From positions 124,001-188,000 of the forward strand of contig NZ_JACWMY010000002.1 of the NCBI RefSeq assembly GCF_014773265.1: 64,000 nucleotides of DNA, read 5' to 3'. Numbering within the stretch: position 1 is the stretch's first letter; the number at the start of each line of letters is the position of its first letter. This document shows positions 26,653 through 35,902 of this stretch, in pieces. Below the pieces are notes generated by a model that did no database searches, was not told where the DNA came from, and saw only the letters and a list, made by a program, of their open reading frames with translations. Both the position numbers and the translations under genes were made by a program. Origin of the DNA: Mucilaginibacter pankratovii (lineage in GTDB: Bacteria > Bacteroidota > Bacteroidia > Sphingobacteriales > Sphingobacteriaceae).

Positions 26653-27785
26653 GATAATATCACCAGGTCCGTTTCCGTCGCTGCAATTTTGTTAAGTAAT
26701 TCGTTAAATATAGCCGTTCTTAATATCACCTGCCACAAATTTAAATGAGGCTTGCCTATGCAAATGGTGGTTACTTCCTTTTCTTCGGCCACCTGCATAA
26801 TGGTTTTGGTGATGGCGTCGCTCTTTATTTTGATGAGCTCGGCGCCAAGCTCAGTTGCGAGTTTAAAATTATTGATGAGGTGCCGCTGCTTATCCAATTT
26901 TATCCGGTCAAGGCTTTCGTTGCTGCTTTGCACGTAAAGTACTATCCAGGGCGAACGGTAATAAGAGGCCAGCCGCGCCGTTTTGCGGATCACAATTTTA
27001 GCGGTTTCGGCATTGGAGGATATGCAAGCCAAAAACTTCTCGGGCCGTAGCTTGATCTGTTTGGGCACCTCTACGTTTATCTTCCGCTCCAGGTGATGGG
27101 CAACTTCCTTTAAAGCGATCTCGCGCAACTGCAGGATCTTCTCGTTACGGAAAAAGTTTTGCAAAGCGGTAGCCACCTTAGCTTTATCGTAGATCTTGCC
27201 TTCTTTTAAACGGGCTATCAGCTCATCGGCTGTCAGGTCGATGTTGACGATCTCGTCCGCCAGTTCCAGCACTTTATCGGGTACACGCTCGGTGATGGCG
27301 ATGCCGGTAATGGATTCTATTTCCTCGTTCAGGCTCTCCAGATGCTGAATGTTTACGGCGGTGATCACGCTGATACCGGCCTCTAAAATATCCCGTACAT
27401 CCTGCCAGCGCTTGCTGTTTTTGCTACCCTCCATGTTGCTGTGGGCAAGCTCATCTACTATCACCACTTCGGGGTGGCGGTTAAGGATGCCCTGCAGGTC
27501 CATCTCTTCCAGCTCTTTGCCTTTGTAAAATATTTTACGGCGGCCAATGAACGGAACACCGGCCAGCAGGGCATGTGTTTCGGCCCGGTTGTGGGTTTCG
27601 ATATAGCCTATTTGGATATCGATGCCATTTTTGAGCAGGGCATGCGCTTCCTGCAGCATCCGGTAAGTTTTGCCCACACCGGCACTCATGCCGATGTAGA
27701 TCTTCAGCTTGCCGCGCCTGCTTTTCTTCACCAGTTCGATGAAGTTTTTTACGGAGTCGTCTTTATGTTCCTGCTCTTCTGCCAT
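26649..27785 (-). CDS. kdpD: Short KdpD: sensor domain plus Usp domain without kinase
   Basis: 378 residues. The N-terminal KdpD domain holds the P-loop 'IGMSAGVGKTYRMLQ' and 'VVIVDELAHSNMEGSKN', and residues 245-378 form a universal-stress-protein domain ('IVLYVQSSNESLDRIK'). E. coli KdpD is about 890 residues with membrane and kinase parts; here those are a separate protein encoded by the next gene, which overlaps by 4 bp. This split arrangement is known in Bacteroidota. It senses low K+ or low turgor, probably by binding nucleotide and c-di-AMP-like ligands through the Usp domain. Confidence 0.9.
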   Translation of the reverse strand: MAEEQEHKDDSVKNFIELVKKSRRGKLKIYIGMSAGVGKTYRMLQEAHALLKNGIDIQIGYIETHNRAETHALLAGVPFIGRRKIFYKGKELEEMDLQGILNRHPEVVIVDELAHSNMEGSKNSKRWQDVRDILEAGISVITAVNIQHLESLNEEIESITGIAITERVPDKVLELADEIVNIDLTADELIARLKEGKIYDKAKVATALQNFFRNEKILQLREIALKEVAHHLERKINVEVPKQIKLRPEKFLACISSNAETAKIVIRKTARLASYYRSPWIVLYVQSSNESLDRIKLDKQRHLINNFKLATELGAELIKIKSDAITKTIMQVAEEKEVTTICIGKPHLNLWQVILRTAIFNELLNKIAATETDLVILS

Positions 27786-27795
27786 TGCTATAGAA

Positions 27796-28851
27796 TTAAA
27801 AGGCGTAAACCGCTGCTACTAAAAACTGCGATGCCGTTTTGGTTGGCGCACCATTACTATCTACAAACTGCATTTGTTTGCCTTTATCCAGTCGTACCTC
27901 AGGTATCAAAGTCAACGGGCCGGCTTTTACATTAGCCGTTAACGTAAACGCTTTGATAGATTGGCCTGCCGCAGGGCCTGCAGGTACAAAACCGCCGTTT
28001 TTTGTTTTAAAATACTCGCCGCGTAAGCCCAAAGTTACATCTTTAGATACGGCGAGTTGCGGATACAGTGCTACACCTTCAAAGCCACCGCCAACAGCAT
28101 CCGGTGCCGAGAAAGTGGCGCCGTTTAGCCCGAGCTTAAAGGCGTTGGTTACCTGGTAAGCGGTGGTTAAGTCGAATATGGTGCCCGATGTTGGGCCACT
28201 CAATACGTTTAGGTAGGCCGTCCAGCCGTTTACCGGACTTACAAACAGCTGTGCGCCAAAGGTAGATACATCCCGGTTGGATTGGTAGTTGTTCCAGGTA
28301 TCGTTAAAGATGCCGGCCATCAGGCTTACTTTACTGCTGAAAGCATAAGTAGCTTTAAACCCTGCATTTTGAAACGGACCGTTGGTGAACAGGTACGAGG
28401 TAGAATAATTAAAGTTGCCTACCGGCGATATTACCTCATAACCTACAAAGGTGGCCATGTAACCGGCAGTAAGGTTCAGTTTATCGGTAACATCATAGCC
28501 AATGTATAAATTCTGGATATGGAAGGATTGCCCGTTGGTACCGGCGTTAGGAATGGATTGTCCCTCCCCGCGCGGACCAAAAGAAATTTCGCCTACGAAG
28601 GAGGCTTTGCTCACCTTCTTTTTTACGGCCAGATCGACCATGCCGATGGATATAGAGTTTTGGTCGGTAGCAAAGCTGGTGGGGATATTGGAACTGCCCG
28701 CCGCATTGCGAAACCGCGAAAAATCATATTTATAATAAGCATCTACAGAGCCGGAGATGGTTAAGGGGGCCTCTACAGTTTTGGTAGTGTCCTGTGCTTT
28801 TGCGAATGCTGCTGATAGTATTAGTGCAGCTGATAATAGTATTTTGTTCAT
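27796..28851 (-). CDS. Outer-membrane beta-barrel porin in the kdp locus
   Basis: 351 residues from the ATG at 28851 (MNKILLSAALILSAAFAKAQ, signal peptide); the longer frame begins inside the upstream repeat. The body shows alternating strands such as 'SGSVDAYYKYDFSRF', 'HIQNLYIGYDVTDKLNLTAGY' and a terminal Phe in 'SQFLVAAVYAF', as in the OmpL/BBP2 porin family often placed between kdpC and kdpD in Bacteroidota. It probably lets K+ or osmolytes cross the outer membrane. It lies 11 bp upstream of kdpD. Confidence 0.8.
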   Translation of the reverse strand: MNKILLSAALILSAAFAKAQDTTKTVEAPLTISGSVDAYYKYDFSRFRNAAGSSNIPTSFATDQNSISIGMVDLAVKKKVSKASFVGEISFGPRGEGQSIPNAGTNGQSFHIQNLYIGYDVTDKLNLTAGYMATFVGYEVISPVGNFNYSTSYLFTNGPFQNAGFKATYAFSSKVSLMAGIFNDTWNNYQSNRDVSTFGAQLFVSPVNGWTAYLNVLSGPTSGTIFDLTTAYQVTNAFKLGLNGATFSAPDAVGGGFEGVALYPQLAVSKDVTLGLRGEYFKTKNGGFVPAGPAAGQSIKAFTLTANVKAGPLTLIPEVRLDKGKQMQFVDSNGAPTKTASQFLVAAVYAF

Positions 28852-28866
28852 GTTAATTTTCTTAAA

Positions 28867-28977
28867 CGTCATGCCGAACTTGTTTCGGCACCCCACATGC
28901 AAAGCTCGCAGCTAAGCAGGGCAATTAGCATAATGGCTACCTTTATGATGAGGTGCTGAAACAAGTTCAGCATGACG
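28867..28977. repeat. Palindromic intergenic repeat, family C
   Basis: Two 26-nt arms (28867-28892 and 28952-28977; left arm contains CATGCCGAACTTGTTTCGG) are complementary except at two positions, with a 59-nt loop. It lies between kdpC and the porin gene, inside the kdp transcript, where a strong hairpin could reduce expression of the distal genes. Confidence 0.75.
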
Positions 28978-28984
28978 AGATTAC

Positions 28985-29551
28985 TTATTTTTTTAACAGA
29001 TCAAGCGCTACGTTCAATTTTAATACATTCACTTTTGCAGGGCCAAATAAGCCTAACAGCGGGGCTTCGGTATGTGCAGCAACCAAATCTGTTACTTGTT
29101 GCACACTTAGGCCACGCACATCAGCAATGCGTTTAATTTGGATCTTAGAAGCATCCGGGGAAATATCCGGGTCTAAACCACTGCCAGATGCGGTTACCAT
29201 TTCGGCAGGGATATCGCTGCGCTTTAAATACGGGTGGTATTTTAGCAGGGTATCTATCCGGCCGGCAACATCTTTTAAATAATCAGGATTACTTGGGCCT
29301 TTGTTGCTGCCTGCAGAACCTGCGGCATTATAAGCTACTGCCGATGGCCTGCCCCAGAAGTATTTTTGTTGGGTAAAGCTTTGGCCTTCGTTGGCATAGC
29401 CAACTACTTTGCCGTTTACAGATATGGTTTCACCGTCACCTTTGCCTTTAGAAAGTTTACCGGCAAAAGAGATAAACACAGGATATATTACACAAAGCAG
29501 CACAATGAGTACCAGTGTTAAGCGTATGGATTTCATTAAATTCGTTTTCAT
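28985..29551 (-). CDS. kdpC: K+-transporting ATPase subunit C
   Basis: 188 residues: one N-terminal membrane helix (RLTLVLIVLLCVIYPVFISF) and a periplasmic domain with 'YFWGRPSAVAYNAAGSAGSN', 'SNPDYLKDVAG', 'ASGSGLDPDISP' and 'PLLGLFGPAKVNVLKLNVAL'. These match KdpC. It stabilises the KdpFABC complex and helps ATP binding. It starts 12 bp after kdpB. An internal ATG at 29536 is also possible as start. Confidence 0.95.
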   Translation of the reverse strand: MKTNLMKSIRLTLVLIVLLCVIYPVFISFAGKLSKGKGDGETISVNGKVVGYANEGQSFTQQKYFWGRPSAVAYNAAGSAGSNKGPSNPDYLKDVAGRIDTLLKYHPYLKRSDIPAEMVTASGSGLDPDISPDASKIQIKRIADVRGLSVQQVTDLVAAHTEAPLLGLFGPAKVNVLKLNVALDLLKK

Positions 29552-29563
29552 GATTTCTATTAA

Positions 29564-31597
29564 TTAGAAGAATAGGGAAATAAGTAAGTCGATTAATTTG
29601 ATACCGATGAATGGTGCGATAACACCGCCCAAACCATAGATCAGCAGGTTACGGCGAAGCAGCGCGCTGGCGCCGATAGGTTTGTATTCCACTCCTTTCA
29701 ACGCCAATGGTATCAGCATCGGGATGATAATGGCGTTAAATATTACAGCCGATAATATCGCGCTCTCCGGACTGTGGAGGCGCATAATATTAATGCTTTG
29801 CAGGGCGGGAATAGAGGCGATAAATAAAGCCGGCACAATAGCGAAGTACTTAGCCACATCGTTAGCAATAGAGAAGGTTGTAAGCGTACCGCGTGTGATG
29901 AGCAACTGCTTGCCTATCTCTACTATCTCGATCAGCTTGGTTGGGTCGTTATCCAGATCCACCATATTCCCGGCTTCTTTTGCGGCCTGTGTACCGCTGT
30001 TCATGGCCACGCCTACATCTGCCTGGGCCAATGCAGGGGCATCGTTCGTACCGTCGCCCATCATAGCTACCAGGCGGCCATTGGCCTGCTCCAGTTTAAT
30101 GTAGTTCATTTTATCCTCGGGCTTGGCCTCGGCAATAAAATCATCCACACCCGCTTTTTCGGCAATAAATTTGGCGGTAAGCGGGTTATCGCCGGTTACC
30201 ATCACGGTTTTGATACCCATTTTACGCAGGCGTTCAAAACGTTCGGCAATGCCGGGTTTGATGATATCCTGCAATTCTATGGTACCCAAAACCACTTCGT
30301 TTTGTGCCACCACCAGTGGCGTACCACCATTTGATGCAATGGCTTTTACGCGTTCTTCCACATCGGGGGAAAACTTGTTACCCGCCGCTACCGACATGTT
30401 CCTGATAGAATCAAAAGCGCCTTTACGGATGCGCAGGCCATCTTTTGTATCTATACCGCTGGATCGGGTTTCGGCGGTAAATTTGATAAACTCGGCCCCG
30501 GCTGGTGCGGTAAGCGAAATTTTCAAATCGCCGTGTTGTGCCAGTTCTATAATAGATTTACCTTCGGGGGTTTCATCGGCCAGGGAAGAAAGCACGGCGG
30601 CTTTCACCAGGTCGGCAGGTAAAACACCGGGGGCCGGCCAAAACTGGGTTGCTTTACGGTTACCAATGGTAATGGTACCGGTTTTATCCAGCAGCAATAC
30701 ATCAATATCACCGGCAGTTTCTACCGCTTTGCCCGATTTGGTGATCACGTTGGCACGCAGCGCTCTATCCATCCCCGCAATACCGATGGCCGATAACAGG
30801 CCACCGATAGTTGTGGGGATTAAACAAACGAAAAGCGAAATTAACGCGGCTATAGTGATAGGGGTATTTGCATAATCGGCAAAAGGTTTCAGCGTAACGC
30901 ATACGATGATAAAGATCAGCGTAAAACTGGCCAGCAGGATAGTTAAAGCTATCTCGTTCGGTGTTTTCTGGCGCGATGCACCCTCTACCAAGGCGATCAT
31001 CTTATCCAGGAAGCTTTCACCGGGTTCGGTAGTTACCACTACTTTAATATTATCGGATAATACTTTGGTACCACCTGTAACAGATGACTTATCACCGCCT
31101 GCCTCACGGATAACCGGGGCAGATTCACCTGTAATGGCCGATTCATCTATGGTAGCTAAACCTTCGATGATCTCGCCATCGGTTGGGATGGTATCGCCGG
31201 TTTCGCAAACAAACACATCGCCTTTACGCAGTTCGTTTGATGACTTACCTACGATGCTGCCGTCTTTCAACAACACTTTAGCGGGTGTTTCTTCGCGGGT
31301 TTTGCGGAGGCTATCGGCCTGTGCTTTACCGCGTGCCTCGGCAATAGCCTCGGCAAAGTTGGCAAACAACAGGGTAAGCAGCAGCACGATGAAGATAATA
31401 AGGTTATATGCGAATGAACCCTGGCCACTGTGCAAAAAGCTGTAAACGCACATGTAGGCCATAATAACGGTGCCCACTTCCACGGTAAACATTACCGGGT
31501 TGCGCAGCATTACCTTTGGGTTCAGTTTTATGAACGACTCTTTCAATGCAGTTTGCACAAGTGCCGGTTCGAACAATTTATTTGATCTGGTTGTCAT
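29564..31597 (-). CDS. kdpB: K+-transporting ATPase subunit B (P-type ATPase)
   Basis: 677 residues, standard KdpB size. The actuator loop '[12 protein letters not shown]' (TGES), phosphorylation site '[12 protein letters not shown]' near residue 305, nucleotide-binding 'KGAFDSIR', hinge '[14 protein letters not shown]' and '[18 protein letters not shown]' are all intact. It powers high-affinity K+ uptake. It is 8 bp downstream of kdpA and 12 bp upstream of kdpC, so translation is coupled closely. Confidence 0.97.
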   Translation of the reverse strand: MTTRSNKLFEPALVQTALKESFIKLNPKVMLRNPVMFTVEVGTVIMAYMCVYSFLHSGQGSFAYNLIIFIVLLLTLLFANFAEAIAEARGKAQADSLRKTREETPAKVLLKDGSIVGKSSNELRKGDVFVCETGDTIPTDGEIIEGLATIDESAITGESAPVIREAGGDKSSVTGGTKVLSDNIKVVVTTEPGESFLDKMIALVEGASRQKTPNEIALTILLASFTLIFIIVCVTLKPFADYANTPITIAALISLFVCLIPTTIGGLLSAIGIAGMDRALRANVITKSGKAVETAGDIDVLLLDKTGTITIGNRKATQFWPAPGVLPADLVKAAVLSSLADETPEGKSIIELAQHGDLKISLTAPAGAEFIKFTAETRSSGIDTKDGLRIRKGAFDSIRNMSVAAGNKFSPDVEERVKAIASNGGTPLVVAQNEVVLGTIELQDIIKPGIAERFERLRKMGIKTVMVTGDNPLTAKFIAEKAGVDDFIAEAKPEDKMNYIKLEQANGRLVAMMGDGTNDAPALAQADVGVAMNSGTQAAKEAGNMVDLDNDPTKLIEIVEIGKQLLITRGTLTTFSIANDVAKYFAIVPALFIASIPALQSINIMRLHSPESAILSAVIFNAIIIPMLIPLALKGVEYKPIGASALLRRNLLIYGLGGVIAPFIGIKLIDLLISLFF

Positions 31598-31605
31598 GAT
31601 TTAGA

Positions 31606-33324
31606 TTATTTAGGCATTGAAAAGAACTCTGCAATCGGCCCTAAAGCCAGTGCAGGGAAGTATGATAATGCGTTGAGTACCAATATTACAGCGAAGGTCA
31701 TCAGGCCGAAGGTTACGGTATCGGTCTTCAACGTACCTGCCGATTCGGGGATGAACTTCTTTTTGGCCAGCAAACCTGCGATAGCTACCGGACCAATGAT
31801 CGGCAGGAACCTGCCCAGTATCATCAGGATGCCGGTGCTTACGTTCCAAAAGATGTTGTTATCGCCCAAGCCTTCAAAACCGGAGCCGTTGTTGGCGTTG
31901 GATGAGGTCATCTCGTAAAGCATTTCGCTAAAGCCGTGGTAGCCCGGGTTATTTAACCAGGCCGATGGTTTAACCGCCCAGTCGGCATTGCCGTGGTTGG
32001 TAAAAACAAAGGCTGCTATGGCCGTGCCCGCCATAATTAAAAACGGACTAAGCAAGGTGATCAAAGCGGCTATCTTTACTTCTCGCGCCTCCACTTTGTG
32101 GCCCAAAAATTCGGGGGTACGACCTACCATTAAGCCGGAAATAAACACCGCGATAATGAGGTAGATAAAGTAGTTGAGTATCCCCACGCCGCAGCCTCCA
32201 AAAAAACCGTTGATCATCATACCCAGTAATTGCCATAAACCGGTAAGGGGCATGGTGCTATCGTGCATACCGTTAACAGAGCCGGTAGATACGATGGTAG
32301 TGAAAGTACTCCAGTACGCTGTGGCAGTTGGCCCAAACCTTACCTCTTTACCTTCCATGGCACCGGTTGGTTGCGAGATGCCCATTTTGGCGATGGCAGA
32401 GTTACCACCGGTTTCGCTGCTGATACTTGGGATGAGGAGCATTAAAGCACCTATCATCATTACACCAAATATTACCCAGCCTATTTTTTTACGACCGATA
32501 AAATAACCGAAGCACAGTACCATCGCTATCGGGATGATCATTTGCGAAACAATTTCGGTGATGTTGGTTAAGTAGTTAGGGTTTTCCAGCGGATGTGCCG
32601 AGTTTGCGCCAAACCAGCCACCACCGTTTGTACCTAAGTGCTTAATGGCTATCATTTGTGCAGCCGGTCCGCGCGATACGTGTACGGTATCGCCCTGTAG
32701 GGATATAAACTGGTCTTTACCGGCGTAGCTGCTTGGCGTACCGTTAAAAGTTAATATTAGAGCTATTACGATAGATAACGGCAGCAGTAAACGGGTGATG
32801 GCTTTTACAAAGTACTGCCAAAAGTTGCCCAGGTTGGTTGTGGTTTTATCGCGGAAGGCTTTAAAAAATGCCACCGCGCAGGCGATACCTGTAGCCGCAC
32901 TGGTAAAGTGCAAAAACATGAATATAAAGTGCTGTATAAGGTAGCTGGCACCGCTTTCGCCGCTGTAGTGCTGCAGGTTACAGTTCACTACAAAGCTAAT
33001 GATGGTATTAAAGGCCAGGTCGGCAGTCATGCCGGGGTTGCCATCGGGGTTAAGGGGCAGCTTATCCTGGTGCATTAAAACAAAAAAGCCGTAAACCAGC
33101 CAAAGCATGTTGATGCACATCATGGCTTTTAAAAACTGTTTCCAGTCCATCGGCTCGTTGGGGTTAATGCCCGATAATTTATAGATACCGTTTTCGATGG
33201 GTTTCATAAAATCGGTCCATACTTTTTCGCCGGCAAACATTTTTGCCAGGTACTTGCCCAGCGGGATGCCGATGATCAGCATCAGCACAAAGGAGACCGC
33301 AATTCCTAATAGTTCTGTGTTCAT
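31606..33324 (-). CDS. kdpA: K+-transporting ATPase subunit A
   Basis: 572 residues with ten or more membrane helices. The four selectivity-filter segments are visible: 'FVVNCNLQHYSGE', 'GTNGGGWFGANSAHP', 'GGCGVGILNYF' and 'SNANNGSGFEGLGDN'. It forms the K+ channel-like pore of the KdpFABC pump in the inner membrane. It starts 11 bp after the kdpF stop. Confidence 0.97.
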   Translation of the reverse strand: MNTELLGIAVSFVLMLIIGIPLGKYLAKMFAGEKVWTDFMKPIENGIYKLSGINPNEPMDWKQFLKAMMCINMLWLVYGFFVLMHQDKLPLNPDGNPGMTADLAFNTIISFVVNCNLQHYSGESGASYLIQHFIFMFLHFTSAATGIACAVAFFKAFRDKTTTNLGNFWQYFVKAITRLLLPLSIVIALILTFNGTPSSYAGKDQFISLQGDTVHVSRGPAAQMIAIKHLGTNGGGWFGANSAHPLENPNYLTNITEIVSQMIIPIAMVLCFGYFIGRKKIGWVIFGVMMIGALMLLIPSISSETGGNSAIAKMGISQPTGAMEGKEVRFGPTATAYWSTFTTIVSTGSVNGMHDSTMPLTGLWQLLGMMINGFFGGCGVGILNYFIYLIIAVFISGLMVGRTPEFLGHKVEAREVKIAALITLLSPFLIMAGTAIAAFVFTNHGNADWAVKPSAWLNNPGYHGFSEMLYEMTSSNANNGSGFEGLGDNNIFWNVSTGILMILGRFLPIIGPVAIAGLLAKKKFIPESAGTLKTDTVTFGLMTFAVILVLNALSYFPALALGPIAEFFSMPK

Positions 33325-33335
33325 TGTGTTCTTAG

Positions 33336-33413
33336 TTAAAAGTTTTCGGGTTTAAGCAGCACGTATACCATGTATAGGAAAACTGCGATAGAGATGATGA
33401 ATAATGCGATCAT
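33336..33413 (-). CDS. kdpF: KdpF, 25-residue membrane peptide
   Basis: An ATG at 33413 opens a 25-codon frame that reads MIALFIISIAVFLYMVYVLL followed by KPENF and a stop at 33336. A single membrane helix with a short C-terminal tail containing 'LLKPE' is the KdpF pattern. It is directly upstream of kdpA, as in other kdp operons, and stabilises the complex. It is too short for ordinary gene callers. Confidence 0.85.
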   Translation of the reverse strand: MIALFIISIAVFLYMVYVLLKPENF

Positions 33414-33419
33414 GATGTG

Positions 33420-33503
33420 TTAGATTTTTTCGAACCAGTCGATTGATTTAAAAATAAACCAGCTTATCACAAGCAGGGAAAGGAAGAGGATTATGGTGAT
33501 CAT
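33420..33503 (-). CDS. 27-residue membrane peptide at the head of the kdp operon
   Basis: An ATG at 33503 opens a frame of 27 codons, MITIILFLSLLVISWFIF then KSIDWFEKI and stop at 33420. It is a single hydrophobic helix with a charged amphipathic end, 6 bp upstream of kdpF. It looks like KdpF in size and layout but has a different tail. It could be a second small subunit, or a leader peptide. I know no family for it. Confidence 0.6.
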   Translation of the reverse strand: MITIILFLSLLVISWFIFKSIDWFEKI

Positions 33504-33620
33504 TGTCTTATTATTTTCACCACCTATGCCAATAGAGGGGCCACATTTTTATATTTATTCATAAAATACTCATTATCAATATTTTAATCAAAATAAAGCC
33601 ATAAATAAAAATACTGTATA

Positions 33621-33650
33621 ACAAAAAACCCTTCCGTTTTGGAAGGGTTG
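33621..33650 (-). terminator. Terminator of kup
   Basis: On the minus strand AACCCTTCC pairs with GGAAGGGTT (33627-33635 and 33641-33649, 5-nt loop) and is followed by six T's. It is 21 bp after the kup stop, and separates kup from the kdp operon. Confidence 0.85.
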
Positions 33651-33670
33651 CTTATCATAAAGGGAAAACA

Positions 33671-35644
33671 TCAGGCGTGCCCGGAGGGCGCTATCTTTTT
33701 CAAGTTAAAATACGACACCGGGCTTACCACCAACGGTATCTTTTCTACCTTGGTTTCGCTGGTGTCCAACCCAAACGCCTTGGCATCCGACTGTGCCAGT
33801 CGTTTAATGGCAAAATAGCTGTTCAGGATAAAACCTTCTTTGGCGCTGAACTCATTTTCGTACGAGAGGAATTTCTCCATCAGCACGAACTGGAAGTCGG
33901 CAGCCATGTGGTATTGTTTTAAAGACGGGTATCGGCTGGTAATATCCAACTGCTTATTGGCTACCATCTCCTGCACCACTTTGCGGAACAGCACATTTAT
34001 ACGCGGCTGGATCCTGAACCCGAGGCGAAACTCCACCCGTATCACTTTATCCTCCTTTAACTCCTCTACGCTATATTCCATGGTAAAAGGCTCGTCGGTA
34101 CGTTCGATATGCAAAAACCAGTATACATCGGCTCTTTTTGGTTTGCGGCTGAGGATAGAGTAGATGATCTTTTGCTCTATCTGTTTGCTGTTGTTGGCCT
34201 TAGTAAGGTAGATAAGGTGCGTAGAAAATTTAGATACCGTGGTATCTGCACTCAAGGCCGTTAATACAGGGAGTTGATCGGCCAGGTCCACAAAACTAAG
34301 GAACCTGTTGTTGATCTTCCGCGCCCTGAACCAGATGTACATGGTAAATATCAAGCCAACTTCGAACCCGACAAAGAACAATCGCTTCATAATTTTAACG
34401 GCGTTGGCCACAAAGAAAGAAAACTCTACCGAAAGGAACATGCACAGGATAATGGTAACCAACCATACCGGCCAGTGCATTTTATAGCGCATAAAATAAT
34501 ACATCAAAATAGTGGTCATCAACATGGCTATAGTGATAGAGAAACCATAGGCAGCCGTCATCGCCTCGGAAGTTTTAAAGTATAAGCTTACCAGTATACA
34601 GCCAATACACAGCAGCCAGTTGATGCTGGGGATATAAATTTGTCCGCGGATGTTGGATGGGTATTTTACCGTTATGCGGGGCCAAAAATTCATACTCACG
34701 GCTTCGCTTATTAAGGTAAACGAGCCGCTGATAAGTGCCTGGCTGGCAATAATGGTAGCCATAGTAGCCACAATAACCGCCGGGATGATGAAGCCATGCG
34801 GCACTATCGCAAAAAACGGGTTTACATTATGCACAATATCCGGGTTGGCCTGCCTCAACACCCAGGCTCCCTGGCCAAGATAGTTGAGCAGCAAGGTGGT
34901 TTTAACAAATATCCAGCTTACCTGGATGTTTTTGCGGCCGCAATGCCCCAGGTCGGAGTACAATGCCTCGGCACCCGTAGTGCATAGAAACACTGCACCC
35001 AGCAACCAAAAACCGTTAGGGTGTTCTACCAGCAGATCGTAGGCATAAACAGGGTTGAATGCCTTAAATATGGCAGGGTATTGGGCTATCTGCGCAGCAC
35101 CCAATCCGCCCAGCATCAGGAACCAAACCAGCATGATGGGACCGAAAGCCGCACCTACTACATTGGTACCAAACTGCTGAAAAAAGAAGAGCAGTATAAT
35201 GATGATGATCACGATAACGAGGATGATGGTACTGCCCGGGATGATCACATGCGATAAAGCCGGCACCAGCCCAAGCCCTTCTATAGCCGAGGTGACTGAT
35301 ATCGGTGGGGTAATGATGCCATCGGCCAGTAAAGTGCCCGCGCCGATGATGGCCGGGATAGCCAGCCATTTGCCGTAGCGTTTTACCAGGGCAAAAAGTG
35401 AGAAGATGCCGCCTTCGCCGCGGTTATCTGCCTGCAGGGTGATGAAAATGTATTTGAAGGTAGTTTGCAGGGTGAGCGTCCAAAAAACGCAGGAGATAGC
35501 ACCAAGCACCATAAACTCGTCGGCGCGGCCACCTTCTTTTAAAATAGTTTGCAGGGTGTATAAAGGCGAGGTACCTATATCGCCAAAAATGATACCGAGG
35601 GTAACTAAAACACCACCCGCAGAAAGCTTGCGTGCGTGGCTCAT
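33671..35644 (-). CDS. kup: KUP-family potassium transporter
   Basis: 657 residues. Twelve membrane helices fill the first 440 residues, beginning 'GGVLVTLGIIFGDIGTSPLYTLQ', the KUP hallmark with the Asp and Tyr of the K+/H+ symport path. 'GALLADGIITPPISVTSAIEG' is represented as 'GTLLADGIITPPISV'. The last 220 residues form the cytoplasmic domain. It imports K+ with H+. A sigma-54-type promoter and repeated sites for the neighbouring regulator lie upstream, so expression is probably on demand. Confidence 0.95.
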   Translation of the reverse strand: MSHARKLSAGGVLVTLGIIFGDIGTSPLYTLQTILKEGGRADEFMVLGAISCVFWTLTLQTTFKYIFITLQADNRGEGGIFSLFALVKRYGKWLAIPAIIGAGTLLADGIITPPISVTSAIEGLGLVPALSHVIIPGSTIILVIVIIIIILLFFFQQFGTNVVGAAFGPIMLVWFLMLGGLGAAQIAQYPAIFKAFNPVYAYDLLVEHPNGFWLLGAVFLCTTGAEALYSDLGHCGRKNIQVSWIFVKTTLLLNYLGQGAWVLRQANPDIVHNVNPFFAIVPHGFIIPAVIVATMATIIASQALISGSFTLISEAVSMNFWPRITVKYPSNIRGQIYIPSINWLLCIGCILVSLYFKTSEAMTAAYGFSITIAMLMTTILMYYFMRYKMHWPVWLVTIILCMFLSVEFSFFVANAVKIMKRLFFVGFEVGLIFTMYIWFRARKINNRFLSFVDLADQLPVLTALSADTTVSKFSTHLIYLTKANNSKQIEQKIIYSILSRKPKRADVYWFLHIERTDEPFTMEYSVEELKEDKVIRVEFRLGFRIQPRINVLFRKVVQEMVANKQLDITSRYPSLKQYHMAADFQFVLMEKFLSYENEFSAKEGFILNSYFAIKRLAQSDAKAFGLDTSETKVEKIPLVVSPVSYFNLKKIAPSGHA

Positions 35645-35744
35645 AAACTAAAATGATTAAGGGTTGATATTGGATTAATTTTAACGGGTACGCAGTAAAT
35701 GCAATAGTTTGGGGCTAAGGGGTAATTATTCATGCCCAGCCGCC

Positions 35745-35760
35745 TGCAACGTGCATACCA
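35745..35760 (-). promoter_or_regulatory. Sigma-54 (-24/-12) promoter of kup
   Basis: On the minus strand TGGTATG-N4-TTGCA, with GG and GC separated by exactly 10 bp, fits the TGGCACG-N4-TTGCA consensus. It is about 100 bp upstream of the kup start codon and just downstream of a gene for a sigma-54 activator. Confidence 0.65.
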
Positions 35761-35825
35761 AAAATAAAAAATTGCTTATACGCGCTTAAAAAGCACTTTC
35801 GGAAATAACCGCAAGCACAACCCTA

Positions 35826-35900
35826 CCAAAATGGAGTGGTCGTTTTTTCATTTTGGGGTGGTGGTTTTTCTATTTTGGAGTGGAAATTTCCATTTTGGGG
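35826..35900. promoter_or_regulatory. Repeated binding sites upstream of the kup sigma-54 promoter
   Basis: CATTTTGGGG occurs at 35849-35858 and 35891-35900, the variant TATTTTGGAG at 35871-35880, and the inverse CCAAAATGG at 35826-35834. The three direct copies are 20-22 bp apart, so all face the same side of the helix. They lie 65-140 bp upstream of the -24 element, the usual place for activator sites of NtrC-type proteins. Confidence 0.6.
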
Positions 35901-35902
35901 CA

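Noticed and set aside
33528..33545. Sigma-54-like promoter upstream of the kdp operon (TGGCCCC-N4-TTGGC)
   Set aside because: The GG-to-GC distance is one base too long for a -24/-12 promoter and the leader would be very short.
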